Positions 10,750 through 22,782 of a DNA stretch of 62,090 nt are shown here, piece by piece. The notes under the pieces are model-generated. The model searched no databases. It had not been told where the DNA came from and saw nothing but the letters and a program-made list of their open reading frames with translations. The stretch lies in NCBI GenBank assembly GCA_012838035.1, contig DUQB01000116.1:1-62090 (forward strand), written 5' to 3'. The stretch comes from Bacillota bacterium. Lineage in GTDB: Bacteria > Bacillota > Limnochordia > DTU080. Both the position numbers and the translations under genes were made by a program. The first letter of the stretch is position 1. Each line of letters opens with the position of its first letter.

Positions 10750-10768
10750 CCCAGCTTATCATTGGTCA

Positions 10769-12319
10769 TTACTGCTCCCAACCACTCAATGCGGTGGGTA
10801 TATGTGTCAGCAAGTCGCCGGCTATCAAACCGGCGCTGCCTTTTTCGGCGGCCAAGTCGCCGCTGACGCCATGGAAATAGACGCCGGCGGCTGCGGCATG
10901 TTCCGGTGAATAGCCTTGCGCCAGTAACCCGGCGATGACACCGGTGAGCACATCGCCGCTACCGCCGGTAGCCATGCCCGCATTACCCGTGCTGTTGATA
11001 TACAGCGGCATATCGGGTCCGCTTACTAGTGTGGGCACACCTTTCAGAACAACCGTGCACTGCCAACGCTCCACTAGTTTCTCCAGTGCGGCGACACGAT
11101 CGTATTCTACAGCAGCTGCGGTACACCCCAGGAGCCTAGCTGCTTCCCCCGGATGCGGCGTTAATACCCAAGGCCGTCGGATCTCCCTTGAGAAGGCAGC
11201 CGATTCGGCAGCCAAGACGTATAAAGCATCGGCGTCCACCACGGTGGGTAAGCCGCACTCGGCCAATGTAGAGCTTACAAAGGCCATTGTCTCCGGTTGA
11301 CGTCCCAAACCAGGTCCAATGGCCAAGACCGTACATGTAGCCAGTTGCTCCTGCAGAGGTTCCCGCGCTTGCAGCGTGAGCACACCGGGTGCCTTGTCCG
11401 GCAAACCGAGCGTCATGCTTTCGGTCACCTTTTGCGCCATCACCGACCATAATCGTTCGGGACCAGCCCAGACGGCCAAACCCGCGCCGCTTCGCAATGC
11501 CGCCTGTACCGTCAGAGCACCAGCTCCCATCATGCCGGCTGAACCTGCAACTACCATCACTTTCCCATAGGCGCCCTTATGGGAATTGGCTAAACGCTTG
11601 CGACTCCAGGAACAAACCAAATCTTCGGTGAGCTGATAGCGAAGCGGCCATGTCGCTTCTCGCCAAGCGAGATGATCCTTAGTGAAACCGATGCTTGCAA
11701 CTGCCAATATACCGACATAAGCGGCTCCAGGATAGAGCAGTAGTCCCAGTTTTGGTAAGCCGATGGTAACCGTACGCTGCGCCTGCATGGCGACGCCGCA
11801 TATCAGCCCTGTATTGCAGTCTATTCCGGACGGAGCATCGACCGCTAAAACCGGTTTGCCGAGTTTATTTACGGCAGAGATGAGTGCCGCCATAGGTTGG
11901 CGGACCTCGCCTTGCGCCCCGGTACCGAGCAATGCATCGATTAGTAGGTCCATCATGTTCAAAGTCTCGACCAAGTCGGCCGCTACTTGCCGGACAACTA
12001 CGATATCACCGCCGCTCTGTCGCCATGTCTGCGCGAAAGCGGCCGCTTCGCCGCTTAAACGAGCCGGATCCCCCACGAGAAATACACGGACGGGTATGTC
12101 CCATCGTCGTAAGTAGCGAGCGGCTACAAATCCGTCGCCTCCGTTGTTCCCTGTACCGCACAATATGCCTACACGACGTCCTGATAACTCCGAGAGCCAC
12201 TGCCGCGCCGCACAGGCGATACGGTAGCCGGCCATCTCCATCAAAGCCGCCCCCGGCATGCCGGATGCAATGGCGTAGCGATCTATCGCCAGCATTTCCG
12301 TTCCCGTCACAACGCGCAA
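10769..12319 (-). CDS. nnr: Bifunctional NAD(P)H-hydrate epimerase / ADP-dependent NAD(P)H-hydrate dehydratase
   Basis: GILCGTGNNGGDGFVAARYLRRW (epimerase) and VLTPHPGEAARLLG ... NSTGNAGMATGGSGDVLTGVIAGLLAQG (dehydratase). Confidence 0.95.
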   Translation of the reverse strand: MRVVTGTEMLAIDRYAIASGMPGAALMEMAGYRIACAARQWLSELSGRRVGILCGTGNNGGDGFVAARYLRRWDIPVRVFLVGDPARLSGEAAAFAQTWRQSGGDIVVVRQVAADLVETLNMMDLLIDALLGTGAQGEVRQPMAALISAVNKLGKPVLAVDAPSGIDCNTGLICGVAMQAQRTVTIGLPKLGLLLYPGAAYVGILAVASIGFTKDHLAWREATWPLRYQLTEDLVCSWSRKRLANSHKGAYGKVMVVAGSAGMMGAGALTVQAALRSGAGLAVWAGPERLWSVMAQKVTESMTLGLPDKAPGVLTLQAREPLQEQLATCTVLAIGPGLGRQPETMAFVSSTLAECGLPTVVDADALYVLAAESAAFSREIRRPWVLTPHPGEAARLLGCTAAAVEYDRVAALEKLVERWQCTVVLKGVPTLVSGPDMPLYINSTGNAGMATGGSGDVLTGVIAGLLAQGYSPEHAAAAGVYFHGVSGDLAAEKGSAGLIAGDLLTHIPTALSGWEQ

Positions 12320-12714
12320 AACGCGGTCACCTCCGGGTGTAACTCACTATCAGCTACCACAACGGCGGCGGCAACTTCCATGGCGTGGGTTAAGCTGAGA
12401 TGCAAAGCGGCAATGCCTTGCCGTTTGGCAATGGCGCACGCTGTGCCGTGTAGACGGATGTGTGGACGACCACCTGTGCTGACTATCTCAATATCCCGCC
12501 AGGTGACTCCCTGCGCCCAACCTGTACCTAACACCTTCATAACCGCTTCTTTGGCTGCAAAACGCGCCGCCAGGCGTTCAGTCGAACCACCAGGGGAGTA
12601 TACCGCCAACTCTCCGCTAGTGAAGACTCTTCGTAAGAAGCGGTCGCCATATCGCGCAACGGCATTTTGCATGCGCTGAATATCCACCAAGTCAATACCT
12701 ACGCCTAGGATCAT
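12307..12714 (-). CDS. acpS: Holo-[acyl-carrier-protein] synthase
   Basis: MILGVGIDLVDIQRM and RFAAKEAVMKVLGTG; overlaps nnr by 13 bp. Confidence 0.95.
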   Translation of the reverse strand: MILGVGIDLVDIQRMQNAVARYGDRFLRRVFTSGELAVYSPGGSTERLAARFAAKEAVMKVLGTGWAQGVTWRDIEIVSTGGRPHIRLHGTACAIAKRQGIAALHLSLTHAMEVAAAVVVADSELHPEVTAFCAL

Positions 12715-12753
12715 GATGACACTCCCAATACCCGTCCGGCGTGCTAACCGCGC

Positions 12754-14073
12754 CTAGCCCAATTCCGCCGCTATTACGGCGGCTACGTCTCTGGCAATCT
12801 CTTCTACTTGTCTGCCGTCAAGGCCTTCCACCAGTACCCGTAACAATGGCTCCGTACCTGATGCGCGCACGAACAAGCGTCCTTGCTCACCCAACAGCGC
12901 TTGTTTGGCTGCGATTTCCGCCTGGATAACCGCATTATCCACCCAGTTTTTATTTCCCACCCGAACACTCAACAACTGCTGCGGAACAGGTTGCATTATT
13001 TCCGCCAAAGCGGACAGCTTTTGCCCCGTACGTTTCATGATCGACAACAGTTGCAGCGCCGTAAGGATGCCGTCGCCGGTGGTCGCATGCTGTAGAAAAA
13101 TGATGTGACCGGATTGCTCCCCGCCTAACGTATAACCGTGTACACGCATCTTTTCTAGTACATAGCGGTCACCAGCTTGCGTCGTCACCAGTCTGCCGCC
13201 TTCTTTGCGCAATGCTAACTCTAATCCTAAATTGCTGTACTGCGTAGCTACGACGGTGTTGTGCGGCAGCGTTCCGGCGCGGAGCAAATCGACGCCGCAT
13301 ATCGCCAGTATAACGTCTCCGTTGACTATGCGCCCCCGTTCATCGACGGCTATAACCCGATCGGCATCGCCGTCAAAGGCTATTCCCACATCCGCCTGGT
13401 AAGCAAGCACGGCTTCCTTCACCTGCTCCGGATGGGTTGAGCCACAGTTAACATTGATGTTCACTCCGTTGGGGACCGCGTTGATGACCTCAACATCAGC
13501 GCCTAGGCGCTCAAACACATAGGGCGCGATATGATAGGCCGCTCCGGCGGCGCAGTCAACCACCAGCTTAAAACCGTCCAACGGCGCACCGGCGCTTATA
13601 AGCGCCTGAGCATACTGCAACCAAGCGTCTTCCTCACGGTTGATCCTCCCGACGCCTGCTCCTACAGGCAGCGGTAATGTTTCTCCCAAAGAAGCCTCGA
13701 TCTGCGTTTCCACTTCGTCCGACAGCTTATATCCGTCGCCGGAAAAAAATTTGATCCCGTTATCGGCCACGGGATTATGAGAAGCCGAAATGACGACACC
13801 GGCCTCAACGCCAAAACGGCGCGTAAGATACGCCACTGCAGGTGTGGGTACTACACCTAAAAGAATGGCTTCCGCACCGGTGGAAGCAATACCGGCCACC
13901 AACGCTGCCTCCAGCATATCTCCCGAAATACGGGTATCGCGACCGACCAAGATGCTGCCTCTACCGTCCGTGAGCGCTTGCGCTCCGGCTCTGCCTAACT
14001 GCAAAGCCAATTCGGCTGTAAGTACGCTGTTAGCTACGCCGCGTACTCCATCGGTACCAAAAAGACGGTCCAT
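12754..14073 (-). CDS. glmM: Phosphoglucosamine mutase
   Basis: LFGTDGVRGVANSVLTAELALQLGRA; VISASHNPVADNGIKFF; FDGDADRVIAVDE. Confidence 0.97.
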   Translation of the reverse strand: MDRLFGTDGVRGVANSVLTAELALQLGRAGAQALTDGRGSILVGRDTRISGDMLEAALVAGIASTGAEAILLGVVPTPAVAYLTRRFGVEAGVVISASHNPVADNGIKFFSGDGYKLSDEVETQIEASLGETLPLPVGAGVGRINREEDAWLQYAQALISAGAPLDGFKLVVDCAAGAAYHIAPYVFERLGADVEVINAVPNGVNINVNCGSTHPEQVKEAVLAYQADVGIAFDGDADRVIAVDERGRIVNGDVILAICGVDLLRAGTLPHNTVVATQYSNLGLELALRKEGGRLVTTQAGDRYVLEKMRVHGYTLGGEQSGHIIFLQHATTGDGILTALQLLSIMKRTGQKLSALAEIMQPVPQQLLSVRVGNKNWVDNAVIQAEIAAKQALLGEQGRLFVRASGTEPLLRVLVEGLDGRQVEEIARDVAAVIAAELG

Positions 14074-14175
14074 CAGTATAGCCCTCCCAACAAAACGAAT
14101 TGAGATCGGGTGCCAATAGTCTAGTCGCTAGTTAGCTTTCGTTGACAGGGCATGATTATACGCTACGCTAATATG

Positions 14176-14901
14176 CTAAGGCAGCTCCACGTCGTGCGCT
14201 TCCGACTCGGCATCAGCCGTGTCGGTCTCGTTCACAGCAGTGTCGACCGCGCCGAACGAGAAGATGACCTTTACCTGGTTGGGTATTACAGTAACGCCTG
14301 TGATCTCCGTTCCTTCCACGTCGATGGGACGCAACATTACTGGAACAGATTGATCGGATAATGCCGGTGAATACTGTATCATCGCTAATACGCGCCGTAC
14401 CGCGTTGATACGGCTTTCCCCGCCGATGAGCCGCACTGTCGCGGGCTCAGGAGTATGCACGGAAACGCTCTCGCCGGGTGGAAAGCCTATGAGGGCCAAC
14501 TCTACGGCATACTCCCGCGCAATCTCGTTCTCCAAGCGCACCGTTATCCGTTCCGGGTTGATTTGTACCACGCCGTACTTCGCGGGAACAGCCACATCCA
14601 CACGGATGTTGTGCTCACCTGCAGGCAAATTCGTCATGTCCAACGTGGCGTTCAACTCATCAGGCACATCTGCGCCGCTGGGAATACGAATACGCACTTG
14701 CGCAAAGCCCGGATCCGTCAGTGCCACCAACCCTTCGCCTACGCCTTTCAAACTGACGCGAGCATTCACTACCCGCTCTTCCAGATTAGTGGAACGAGTG
14801 TTGTCGTCGCTTGCGGCTACGAACCATAAGGCCACGGCGATCACCAAAGCGAGGGTGCGCATCCCCATGTCGGGAGGCAACTGCCATTTCATCTTGCCCA
14901 C
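14176..14901 (-). CDS. cdaR: YbbR-domain protein, CdaA regulator
   Basis: N-terminal TM segment plus YbbR-like repeats; lies between cdaA and glmM. Confidence 0.88.
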   Translation of the reverse strand: MGKMKWQLPPDMGMRTLALVIAVALWFVAASDDNTRSTNLEERVVNARVSLKGVGEGLVALTDPGFAQVRIRIPSGADVPDELNATLDMTNLPAGEHNIRVDVAVPAKYGVVQINPERITVRLENEIAREYAVELALIGFPPGESVSVHTPEPATVRLIGGESRINAVRRVLAMIQYSPALSDQSVPVMLRPIDVEGTEITGVTVIPNQVKVIFSFGAVDTAVNETDTADAESEAHDVELP

Positions 14902-15668
14902 CCCTTTAGAAACGTAGGCGCATGCTCATACATTCCCGCCAGCGCCTGCCGCAGGTCGTTCTCAGCCAGATCGCGGCGTAAATCGGTACCCATCGCCAGC
15001 GACACGATCCCTGTCTCCTCGGATACGACTAGTACCAAAGCGTCCGACAGCTCCGCGACTCCTAACGCCGCACGGTGTCGCGTACCCAATGTGGAGGGCA
15101 GAGCGGTTTTGTCCGTGAGTGGCAGAAAACAACCGGCTGCCGTTACTCGGTTGCCGCGAATGATCACTGCGCCGTCGTGTAACGGCGTATTCGGATGAAA
15201 GATATTCAGCAGCAGCTCTGTGGATACTGCGCCTTCTATTCTTACTCCGGACTCTATGTACTCCTCTAAACCTACCTCGCGCTCAAAAACGATTAAAGCG
15301 CCGGTGTGGGACTTTGAGAGCAGACGTACGGTCCGCACGATGGTGTCGATGAGATCTTCCACGTCTTCTTTGCCCAGAGGGGATAAACGCGAGAATAGTT
15401 GCCCGCGCCCCAGATGTTCTAGAGCGCGACGCAACTCCGGATAAAAAACGATCGGCAGAGCGACGAGCACCACCGTGGTGCCCTGGTTGAGAATCCACGC
15501 GATAGTACGCAGACCGGCGACCCGAGAGACGGCGTTGTCTACAAAGAGAATGCCGAGCCCTTTAATAATACTGGTGGCACGCGTCCCGCGGATAAGGAGC
15601 ATTAGGCGGTATACCACATAACCGACTATGATAATGTCAAGCGCATCGATGGTACTGAACTCCGGCAT
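14889..15668 (-). CDS. cdaA: Diadenylate cyclase CdaA (c-di-AMP synthase)
   Basis: N-terminal TM helices; DGAVIIRGNRVTAAGCFLPLT and LGTRHRAALG DAC-domain motifs. Confidence 0.97.
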   Translation of the reverse strand: MPEFSTIDALDIIIVGYVVYRLMLLIRGTRATSIIKGLGILFVDNAVSRVAGLRTIAWILNQGTTVVLVALPIVFYPELRRALEHLGRGQLFSRLSPLGKEDVEDLIDTIVRTVRLLSKSHTGALIVFEREVGLEEYIESGVRIEGAVSTELLLNIFHPNTPLHDGAVIIRGNRVTAAGCFLPLTDKTALPSTLGTRHRAALGVAELSDALVLVVSEETGIVSLAMGTDLRRDLAENDLRQALAGMYEHAPTFLKGWAR

Positions 15669-15811
15669 CCATTCTTCCCCACAGTATAAGCTGCCTGGTA
15701 ATGAGTATGGAGCTTAATGCAGCTAATATCAGACGTAGCCTACTTCATCATTAGTTGTATGGGAACGACGGTTGATGGCGCTCCGTTTGCGTGCGGCTCC
15801 ACCAGTTGCCC

Positions 15812-17416
15812 TTAGTCTTTTGTTGCAACGAGTTGCGCCTGGGGTTTTGCCTCACACATCATCAGGCCGTACTCGATGGAATCGACTAAAGCTCGCCAAC
15901 TAGCTTCGATAATGTTGGCGGATACTCCGACTGTGCTCCAGGATCGGCCATGCGCCGCAGATTCTACCAATACGCGTACGCGCGCTTCAGTTCCCGCCTT
16001 TTCTTCGAGGACACGCACCTTGTAGTCAATCAGTTGCATCTCTTTAATAATAGGATACTGCTCTTCAAGTGCCTTACGCAAGGCCAGATCGAGTGCATTT
16101 ACGGGGCCAAGTCCGTCTGCAACAGTGTGAACTACGGTATCGCCGATGCGGATTTTTATGGAAGCCTCCGCCATGGGGTTGTCGTCCGGGCTGCGTTTAT
16201 CGATGATCAACCTAAAGCCGATGAGTTCGAAGTAGGGAACAAAAAGACCTACGGCTTTCTTCAACAGCAGTTCGAATGATCCTTCGGCGCCGTCAAAAGT
16301 ATAACCCTCATGCTCCAACTCTTTTACCGCTGTAAGCACCTGCATTAAGGCCGGTGACCCTTTTTGCAGCTCTATACCGTACTCTTTCGCCTTATAGATG
16401 ACATTGCTTGCGCCGGATAGTTCACTTACCAGCACGCGACGCCTATTGCCAACCAATTCCGGCGCCATATGTTCATACGTTTCGGGATGATGTAAAAGTG
16501 CGGAGACGTGAATGCCGGCTTTGTGTGCGAAAACGCTGTCGCCTACGAAAGGACGGCGACTGTCGGGGCTAATGTTTGCCAATTCATCGACGTATCGGCT
16601 TACCTTGGTCGTGACGCGCACATCGGCATTACAGCGGACACCCAATTTTAACACGAGGTTTGGAATGATCTGGCACAGATCCGCATTTCCCGAGCGTTCG
16701 CCATAGCCGTTAATGGTTCCTTGAACATGGCCGGCCCCGACCTTCACGGCCATCAGCGCATTGGCCACGCCGACGCCGCAATCGTTGTGGGTATGGATAC
16801 CGACAGGAGCCCCGGTAGCCTGAATAACCATCTGTGTAACCTCTTGGATTACGTGAGGCAAACAACCGCCGTTCGTATCGCAAAGGACGATCCTCGCTGC
16901 TCCGCCTGCCAGGGCGGCTTTCAACGTCTCCAGGGCATATGCGGGATCCGCCTTGTACCCGTCGAAGAAGTGCTCCGCGTCGTAAATGACGGCTAATCCG
17001 TGACTGCGTAGATAGGCCACGCTTTCGGTGATCATACGCAAATTTTCATCCAGCGTAGTGCGCAATGCCTCTCGTACGTGGAAGTCCCAGCTCTTACCGA
17101 AAATTGTGGCCGTACTTACTCCCGAGGCGATGAGCGCGGCCAAGTTCGCATCGTCCTCCACCGCGAGATTCGCCCGCCGCGTGCTACCGAAAGCCGTCAG
17201 CTTGGTATGCTCCAGTTGCAGATCGCGAGCGCGCTTAAAGAACTCGGCATCCTTTGGATTTGACCCGGGCCAACCTCCTTCTACAAAATCGATACCGTAC
17301 TGATCAAGGCGCTTGACTAACTTCAGCTTGTCGTCGACCGACAGCGATACTCCTTCACCTTGGGTACCATCTCGTAAGGTCGTATCATACAACTCCACAA
17401 AATGCATTGGGGTCAT
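15812..17416 (-). CDS. cimA: Citramalate synthase
   Basis: [48 protein letters not shown], CimA-type; 4-bp overlap with leuA. Confidence 0.93.
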   Translation of the reverse strand: MTPMHFVELYDTTLRDGTQGEGVSLSVDDKLKLVKRLDQYGIDFVEGGWPGSNPKDAEFFKRARDLQLEHTKLTAFGSTRRANLAVEDDANLAALIASGVSTATIFGKSWDFHVREALRTTLDENLRMITESVAYLRSHGLAVIYDAEHFFDGYKADPAYALETLKAALAGGAARIVLCDTNGGCLPHVIQEVTQMVIQATGAPVGIHTHNDCGVGVANALMAVKVGAGHVQGTINGYGERSGNADLCQIIPNLVLKLGVRCNADVRVTTKVSRYVDELANISPDSRRPFVGDSVFAHKAGIHVSALLHHPETYEHMAPELVGNRRRVLVSELSGASNVIYKAKEYGIELQKGSPALMQVLTAVKELEHEGYTFDGAEGSFELLLKKAVGLFVPYFELIGFRLIIDKRSPDDNPMAEASIKIRIGDTVVHTVADGLGPVNALDLALRKALEEQYPIIKEMQLIDYKVRVLEEKAGTEARVRVLVESAAHGRSWSTVGVSANIIEASWRALVDSIEYGLMMCEAKPQAQLVATKD

Positions 17417-18939
17417 CCTTCCGGTTGAGCGCTTTTACGAGCTTGTATCATTTTGTTGATGGCTTGCAGATAGGCGCGCACGCTGGCTTCAATGACGTCC
17501 GTGCTGGTACCGCGCCCGGCGTAAAGATGCCCATTATCGCGCACTTGCACAGTCACTTCGCCAAGCGCGTCCTTCCCGCCGGTAACCGCGCCTAAGGCAT
17601 AGCTGACCAAATGCGTTTCGATCTGCGTCACCCGATCGATCGCCTTATAGCAAGCATCAACCGGTCCATCGCCACAGGCGGCTTCCTGCAGTACATCCGC
17701 GCCGTGCCGCACGCGTACCGTGGCTGTCGGAACCATGGAACTGCCGGTGGTTACTGCCAGGTACTCCAAAGCGAACTCCTCTTCCACCTGCACGATTTGT
17801 TCATCGACAATCGCTTCCAAATCGCGATCGGTGATGGTTTTCTTCCGATCACACAGACTGATGAAACGCTCGTAGGCTTTCTCCGCATCGGCATCACCGA
17901 GGTTGTACCCCAGCTCGATTAAGCGCTGCCTAAAGGCATGTCGTCCGGAGTGTTTTCCCAAAACCAAGCGGCCTTGACTCAATCCAATCGACTCCGGCGT
18001 AATGATCTCATAGGTGCTGCGTTCCTTCAGCACCCCGTCCTGATGGATACCGGATTCGTGCGCAAAGGCGTTTTCGCCCACGATGGCCTTATTAGGCTGT
18101 ATGGCCACTCCGGTAAGCGTGCTTACCAAGCGGCTTGTGCGAGCGATCTGTTCGGTCACAATGTTGGTGCGAGCCTGATACACATCTCCGCGCGTAGCCA
18201 AAGCCATGACGATCTCTTCCAGCGCGGCGTTACCGGCACGTTCACCTAAGCCGTTTATCGTACACTCCACCTGAGTGGCGCCGGCCATGACCGCAGCCAG
18301 AGAATTGGCTGTCGCCATACCTAAGTCGTCATGGCAGTGGACGCTGATCACCGCTTTCTCAATACCCGGAGTGTTTTCGAGAATATAGGCGATTAGGCGA
18401 CTATACTCCACAGGCGTCGTGTAACCGACCGTATCGGGAATGTTTATCGTTCCGGCACCGGCGGCGATCGCCGCGGCGTACACCTCACAAAGGAAGTCCC
18501 AGTCTGAACGCGTGGCATCTTCCGCAGAAAATTCCACATCCGAGACTAAAGAGGCGGCCAAACGCACCGCATTCCGCGTCATCTTGAGAACTTCCGCAGG
18601 AGTTTTGCGCAGCTTATACCGCATATGAATCGGTGATGCGGCGATGAATGTGTGAATGCGTTTCCGCTTGGCTCCGGCTACAGCTTTGGCCGCCAGTTCA
18701 ATGTCACCGGCGACGGCGCGGGCCAAGGCGGTGATTATCGGCCCCTGAACGTTATCGGCGATCTCTTTTACTGCGGCAAAATCACCGGGAGAAGCCTTAG
18801 GAAAACCGGCTTCAATGGCGTCTACTCCCAATTGAGCCAGCTGTTTGGCTATTTGTAGCTTCTCATGGACGTTGAGATTGACTCCGGGCGACTGCTCTCC
18901 GTCGCGCAGCGTTGTATCAAAGATGATTATGTCACGCAT
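17413..18939 (-). CDS. leuA: 2-isopropylmalate synthase
   Basis: [60 protein letters not shown]. Confidence 0.96.
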   Translation of the reverse strand: MRDIIIFDTTLRDGEQSPGVNLNVHEKLQIAKQLAQLGVDAIEAGFPKASPGDFAAVKEIADNVQGPIITALARAVAGDIELAAKAVAGAKRKRIHTFIAASPIHMRYKLRKTPAEVLKMTRNAVRLAASLVSDVEFSAEDATRSDWDFLCEVYAAAIAAGAGTINIPDTVGYTTPVEYSRLIAYILENTPGIEKAVISVHCHDDLGMATANSLAAVMAGATQVECTINGLGERAGNAALEEIVMALATRGDVYQARTNIVTEQIARTSRLVSTLTGVAIQPNKAIVGENAFAHESGIHQDGVLKERSTYEIITPESIGLSQGRLVLGKHSGRHAFRQRLIELGYNLGDADAEKAYERFISLCDRKKTITDRDLEAIVDEQIVQVEEEFALEYLAVTTGSSMVPTATVRVRHGADVLQEAACGDGPVDACYKAIDRVTQIETHLVSYALGAVTGGKDALGEVTVQVRDNGHLYAGRGTSTDVIEASVRAYLQAINKMIQARKSAQPEG

Positions 18940-19067
18940 CGGGGATCACTCCTGTTCGCTGAAGCATACGCGCGGCGCTTTGATGCAACCGGCGCTGCAT
19001 GTGTCGCTGTTTCCAGACCCACGCCGCGCCGGTAGGTTGCGCTGCATATCGTTCGTTGCTTTATCTT

Positions 19068-20081
19068 CTAGTTGCCGCGGGGATCGTGTTTATCCTGAAT
19101 CCAAGGCATCATGCCGCGCAGCTTTTTGCCCACTTCCTCAATAAGGTGACCGTCGGCTTTTTTGCGCATCGCATTGAAGCTGGGACGACCGGCTTTGTTC
19201 TCCAGAATCCATTCCCGTGCGAACTCCCCGGACTGGATACGCTCCAGGGCTTCGCGCATGGTTGCCTTTGACTGCTCCGTAACGATCTTCTTACCGACTA
19301 CGTAATCGCCGTACTCAGCAGTATCACTGATCGAATAGTGCATATAACCGATGCCGCCTTCATACATCAGGTCGACAATCAGCTTCAGCTCATGTAAACA
19401 CTCGAAGTAGGCGACTTCCGGCTGGTACCCCGCCTCTACCAGCGTATCGAAACCGGCACGTACCAATTCGGTTACGCCGCCGCACAACACGCACTGCTCA
19501 CCGAAGAGATCCGTCTCGGTCTCTTCCCGGAAGGTGGTTTCCAACACCCCGGCGCGTGTAGAACCGATTCCCTTGGCATACGCTAAGGCAATCCGCTTGG
19601 CCTGCCCACTGGCATCCTGGTATACGGCAACCAGAGCCGGAACGCCCTTGCCCTCCGCATACATACGTCGCACCAAATGCCCCGGGCTCTTGGGAGCGAC
19701 CATAAAGACATCGATGTTCTCCGGAGGCACGATCTGGGTAAAGTGGATGTTGAACCCATGGGCGAAAGCCAGCGCCTTACCGGCGGTCAGATTAGGTTGA
19801 ACATCGTTTTCATATACGGCCTTGGCCACTTCGTCCGGAACCAACATCATAATGATGTCGGCCGCCTTGGCTGCTTCAGCAGCTGATACCGGATTAAAGC
19901 CATCGGCCACCGCTTGTTTGTAGTTGCGACTACCGGGGCGATTGGCGACAATCACGTTTACCCCGCTCTCCTTCAGGTTCTGAGCATGAGCGTGTCCTTG
20001 GCTGCCATAACCGATAATCGCCACAGTCTTACCTGCCAACACACCCAAATCCGCATCCTGATCATAGTACATCTTTGCCAT
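19068..20081 (-). CDS. ilvC: Ketol-acid reductoisomerase
   Basis: [43 protein letters not shown]. Confidence 0.98.
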   Translation of the reverse strand: MAKMYYDQDADLGVLAGKTVAIIGYGSQGHAHAQNLKESGVNVIVANRPGSRNYKQAVADGFNPVSAAEAAKAADIIMMLVPDEVAKAVYENDVQPNLTAGKALAFAHGFNIHFTQIVPPENIDVFMVAPKSPGHLVRRMYAEGKGVPALVAVYQDASGQAKRIALAYAKGIGSTRAGVLETTFREETETDLFGEQCVLCGGVTELVRAGFDTLVEAGYQPEVAYFECLHELKLIVDLMYEGGIGYMHYSISDTAEYGDYVVGKKIVTEQSKATMREALERIQSGEFAREWILENKAGRPSFNAMRKKADGHLIEEVGKKLRGMMPWIQDKHDPRGN

Positions 20082-20107
20082 TGATACTCGCTCCTTTATA
20101 GAATTAC

Positions 20108-20623
20108 TTAAGCTGATGCAATGCGCCGCGACGGAATCGATTGCGGTTTGGAACCGCGCACCATGGAGATTTTCCCTGTGCGCGTCAATTCCTTGATGCC
20201 GTAAGGTCGCAACAGTTGGATAATGGCTTCCAATTTTTGTTCGTCACCTACAATCTCGACCACCACGGACTTCTCGCTGACGTCCACGATGTGTGCACGG
20301 AAGATGTCCACGATCTGCAATATGTCCGATCGATTGCTCGTATCTGCGGCTACCTTGATCAGTGCCAACTCCCGGTCGACGGTGTCTTCTTGGGAGATAT
20401 CCGATACTTTGAGCACGTCGATCAGCTTGTGCACATTCTTGGTGATCTGCTCGACGATGTGTTCATCACCCTCAACCACAATCGTCATGCGTGATATATC
20501 GGGGTCTTCGGTAACGCCCACCGCGATACTCTCGATATTATATCCTCGCCGAGAGAATAAGCCCGCTACGCGTGCCAGCACTCCCGAGTGATTGTAGACC
20601 TGAATTGAGATGGTGTGTTTCAC
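20108..20623 (-). CDS. ilvN: Acetolactate synthase small (regulatory) subunit, ACT domain
   Basis: [33 protein letters not shown]. Confidence 0.96.
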   Translation of the reverse strand: MKHTISIQVYNHSGVLARVAGLFSRRGYNIESIAVGVTEDPDISRMTIVVEGDEHIVEQITKNVHKLIDVLKVSDISQEDTVDRELALIKVAADTSNRSDILQIVDIFRAHIVDVSEKSVVVEIVGDEQKLEAIIQLLRPYGIKELTRTGKISMVRGSKPQSIPSRRIASA

Positions 20624-22350
20624 GACTCCAACCTCCCTCGGATTCCGACCATGTCGCTGAGCGCTCCTCCTGCCGGCACCATAGGAAATACGTTGGCCTC
20701 CGGCACGACGTGAACATCAATCAGATAAGGACCGGACGTATTCTGGGCAGTGTGAACGGCTTCTTCCAACTGGGCTCGGTTCTTCACGGTAACGCCAGGT
20801 ACGCCGTGCGCTTCAGCCAGCTTGACGAAGTCGGGATTAGGCATCAGGTGCGAGTTGCTGTACCGCTGCCTAAAGAATAGTTCCTGCCATTGCCGCACCA
20901 TGCCTAGATAACTGTTGTTGATGATCATGATTTTAACCGGGATGTCATATGTCGCCGCCGTGCTCAACTCTTGAGCATTCATCTGAAAACTACCATCGCC
21001 GCAGACCGCCCATACTTCAGCATCCGGTTTGGCCACAGCGGCGCCGATGGCGGCCGGGAAGCCATAGCCCATGGTGCCTAACCCCCCGGAGGAGAGATGA
21101 TGTCGCGGGTTGTCAAATTTGTAGTATTGCGCAATCCACATCTGATGCTGCCATACGTCCCCTGCAACAACAGCTTTACCCGCCGTCTTCTTGTACAGCG
21201 TTTCGATTGCTTCCTGCGGCATTAATTCGCCGGTTTCAGGTTTGTCGTATGCCAGGGGGTACTCTTGCTTCCATTGCTCCACCTGAGTTAGCCAAGCATT
21301 GGCCGATTTAGGCGACACCTTCTCCAGCAGTACTTCGAGAACCGCCGCTACATCACCCACGATAGGAATGTCTACAGGTACGTTTTTACCTATCTCCGCC
21401 GGATCGATGTCGATATGAATGACCTTGGCGTTCGGAGCAAACTGATCCAACTTACCGGTGACTCTGTCGTCAAAGCGCGCTCCCACTGCGATGAGGAGAT
21501 CACATTCGCAGACCGCCCAGTTGGCCGCTACCGTGCCGTGCATGCCCAACATACCCAGGAATAAGCGATGCGTGCCTGGAAACGCTCCTAGGCCCATGAG
21601 CGTTGTTGTAACAGGAATGTTCGTTTTCTCGGCAAGTTGCGCCAGCAACTCGTGAGCCCCCGAAGCGACTGCTCCTCCGCCCACGTATAGCAGCGGTTTT
21701 TCCGCTGCGCTAATGGCGTATGCCGCCTCCAGAATTTGACGGATGTGGCCTTTGTAGGTCGGCTTGTAACCGGGAAGGTCTACGGTCTCCGGATACTCGT
21801 AGTCCACTTGCGCAATGGATATGTCTTTGGGTAAGTCCACCAGTACGGGGCCCGGGCGCCCTGTCGACGCAATGTGAAAAGCTTCTCTGATCACTTTAGG
21901 TAGGTCTTTGGCGCTGCGAACCAAGTAGTTGTGCTTTGTAACGGGTAGAGTAATGCCGGTAATATCGGCTTCTTGAAAAGCATCCGTACCCAACAGGCCT
22001 TGCGCCACATTACCTGTAAAAGCCACCATGGGGATGGAGTCCATGTAAGCAGTGGCAATACCGGTAACCAGGTTTGTGGCGCCTGGTCCCGACGTAGCCA
22101 AACATACGCCGGGACGACCGGTGGCCCGGGCGTATCCGTCTGCCGCATGCGCCGCGCCCTGTTCATGCCTTACCAGAATGTGTCGGATAGGCGCATCGTA
22201 TAAAGCATCGTAGATAGATAATACCGCTCCTCCGGGATAACCGAAGACGGTGTCCACGTCCGTATCGATCAAGGCTTGGACAAAAGCCTGAGCTCCCGTC
22301 ATGCGTTTGATTTTTCGACGCTCATCATCTTTGTTCAGCCTGATAGCCAT
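20620..22350 (-). CDS. ilvB: Acetolactate synthase large subunit (TPP enzyme)
   Basis: [60 protein letters not shown]. Confidence 0.97.
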   Translation of the reverse strand: MAIRLNKDDERRKIKRMTGAQAFVQALIDTDVDTVFGYPGGAVLSIYDALYDAPIRHILVRHEQGAAHAADGYARATGRPGVCLATSGPGATNLVTGIATAYMDSIPMVAFTGNVAQGLLGTDAFQEADITGITLPVTKHNYLVRSAKDLPKVIREAFHIASTGRPGPVLVDLPKDISIAQVDYEYPETVDLPGYKPTYKGHIRQILEAAYAISAAEKPLLYVGGGAVASGAHELLAQLAEKTNIPVTTTLMGLGAFPGTHRLFLGMLGMHGTVAANWAVCECDLLIAVGARFDDRVTGKLDQFAPNAKVIHIDIDPAEIGKNVPVDIPIVGDVAAVLEVLLEKVSPKSANAWLTQVEQWKQEYPLAYDKPETGELMPQEAIETLYKKTAGKAVVAGDVWQHQMWIAQYYKFDNPRHHLSSGGLGTMGYGFPAAIGAAVAKPDAEVWAVCGDGSFQMNAQELSTAATYDIPVKIMIINNSYLGMVRQWQELFFRQRYSNSHLMPNPDFVKLAEAHGVPGVTVKNRAQLEEAVHTAQNTSGPYLIDVHVVPEANVFPMVPAGGALSDMVGIRGRLES

Positions 22351-22401
22351 TATGATGATCCTCCCTCGCCTCTGTCTAAAATGCGCATATACATTGAGTA
22401 A

Positions 22402-22725
22402 AAATAAAAGCCTTCTGCTCCCGAGACACCAACTCGGGGCGAAAGGCTTCGCGCTACCACCCGATTCACCGCATTCTTACGAAGTGCGGCCTTAGCAACG
22501 CTCACGAAGTACATGCGCAAAGTACATGGTACCTATGAGGTCAGCTTGATAACGGGCGCCAAAATGCTTTTAGCCCGGCGTAGTATACTCTGACGAATGA
22601 AATCGTCATTTCCACCAGCGGCTCAGGGGGGAGATTCAGCCATCCTGAGGGCATCGGCTTGCAGCAACCGCCGACTCTCTGGAGCACTCGTTTGGTATGG
22701 CCTACTAGCCCCGTCATCGCCTTTA
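22402..22725 (-). promoter_or_regulatory. T-box riboswitch leader of ilvBNC-leuA-cimA, predicted Leu (CUC) specifier
   Basis: Minus strand: AAAGGCGATGACGGGGCTAGTAGG...AGAGAG...GGTTGCTGCAAGCC...GAAT-CTC-CCCCCTGAGCCGC...GGGTGGTAGCGCG (T-box at 22450-22462) then terminator GAAGCCTTTCGCCCCGAG...GGAGCAGAAGGCTTTTATTTTT; specifier at 22631-22633. Confidence 0.92.
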
Positions 22726-22753
22726 GATATGCTCGCTAACGGATATTGCCAAT

Positions 22754-22782
22754 AGAATATCCGAGCATGCGACGCATGTCAA
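22754..22782 (-). promoter_or_regulatory. Sigma-A-type promoter of the ilv-leu operon
   Basis: Minus: TTGACA (22777-22782) -17 bp- TATTCT (22754-22759), just upstream of T-box stem I. Confidence 0.7.
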
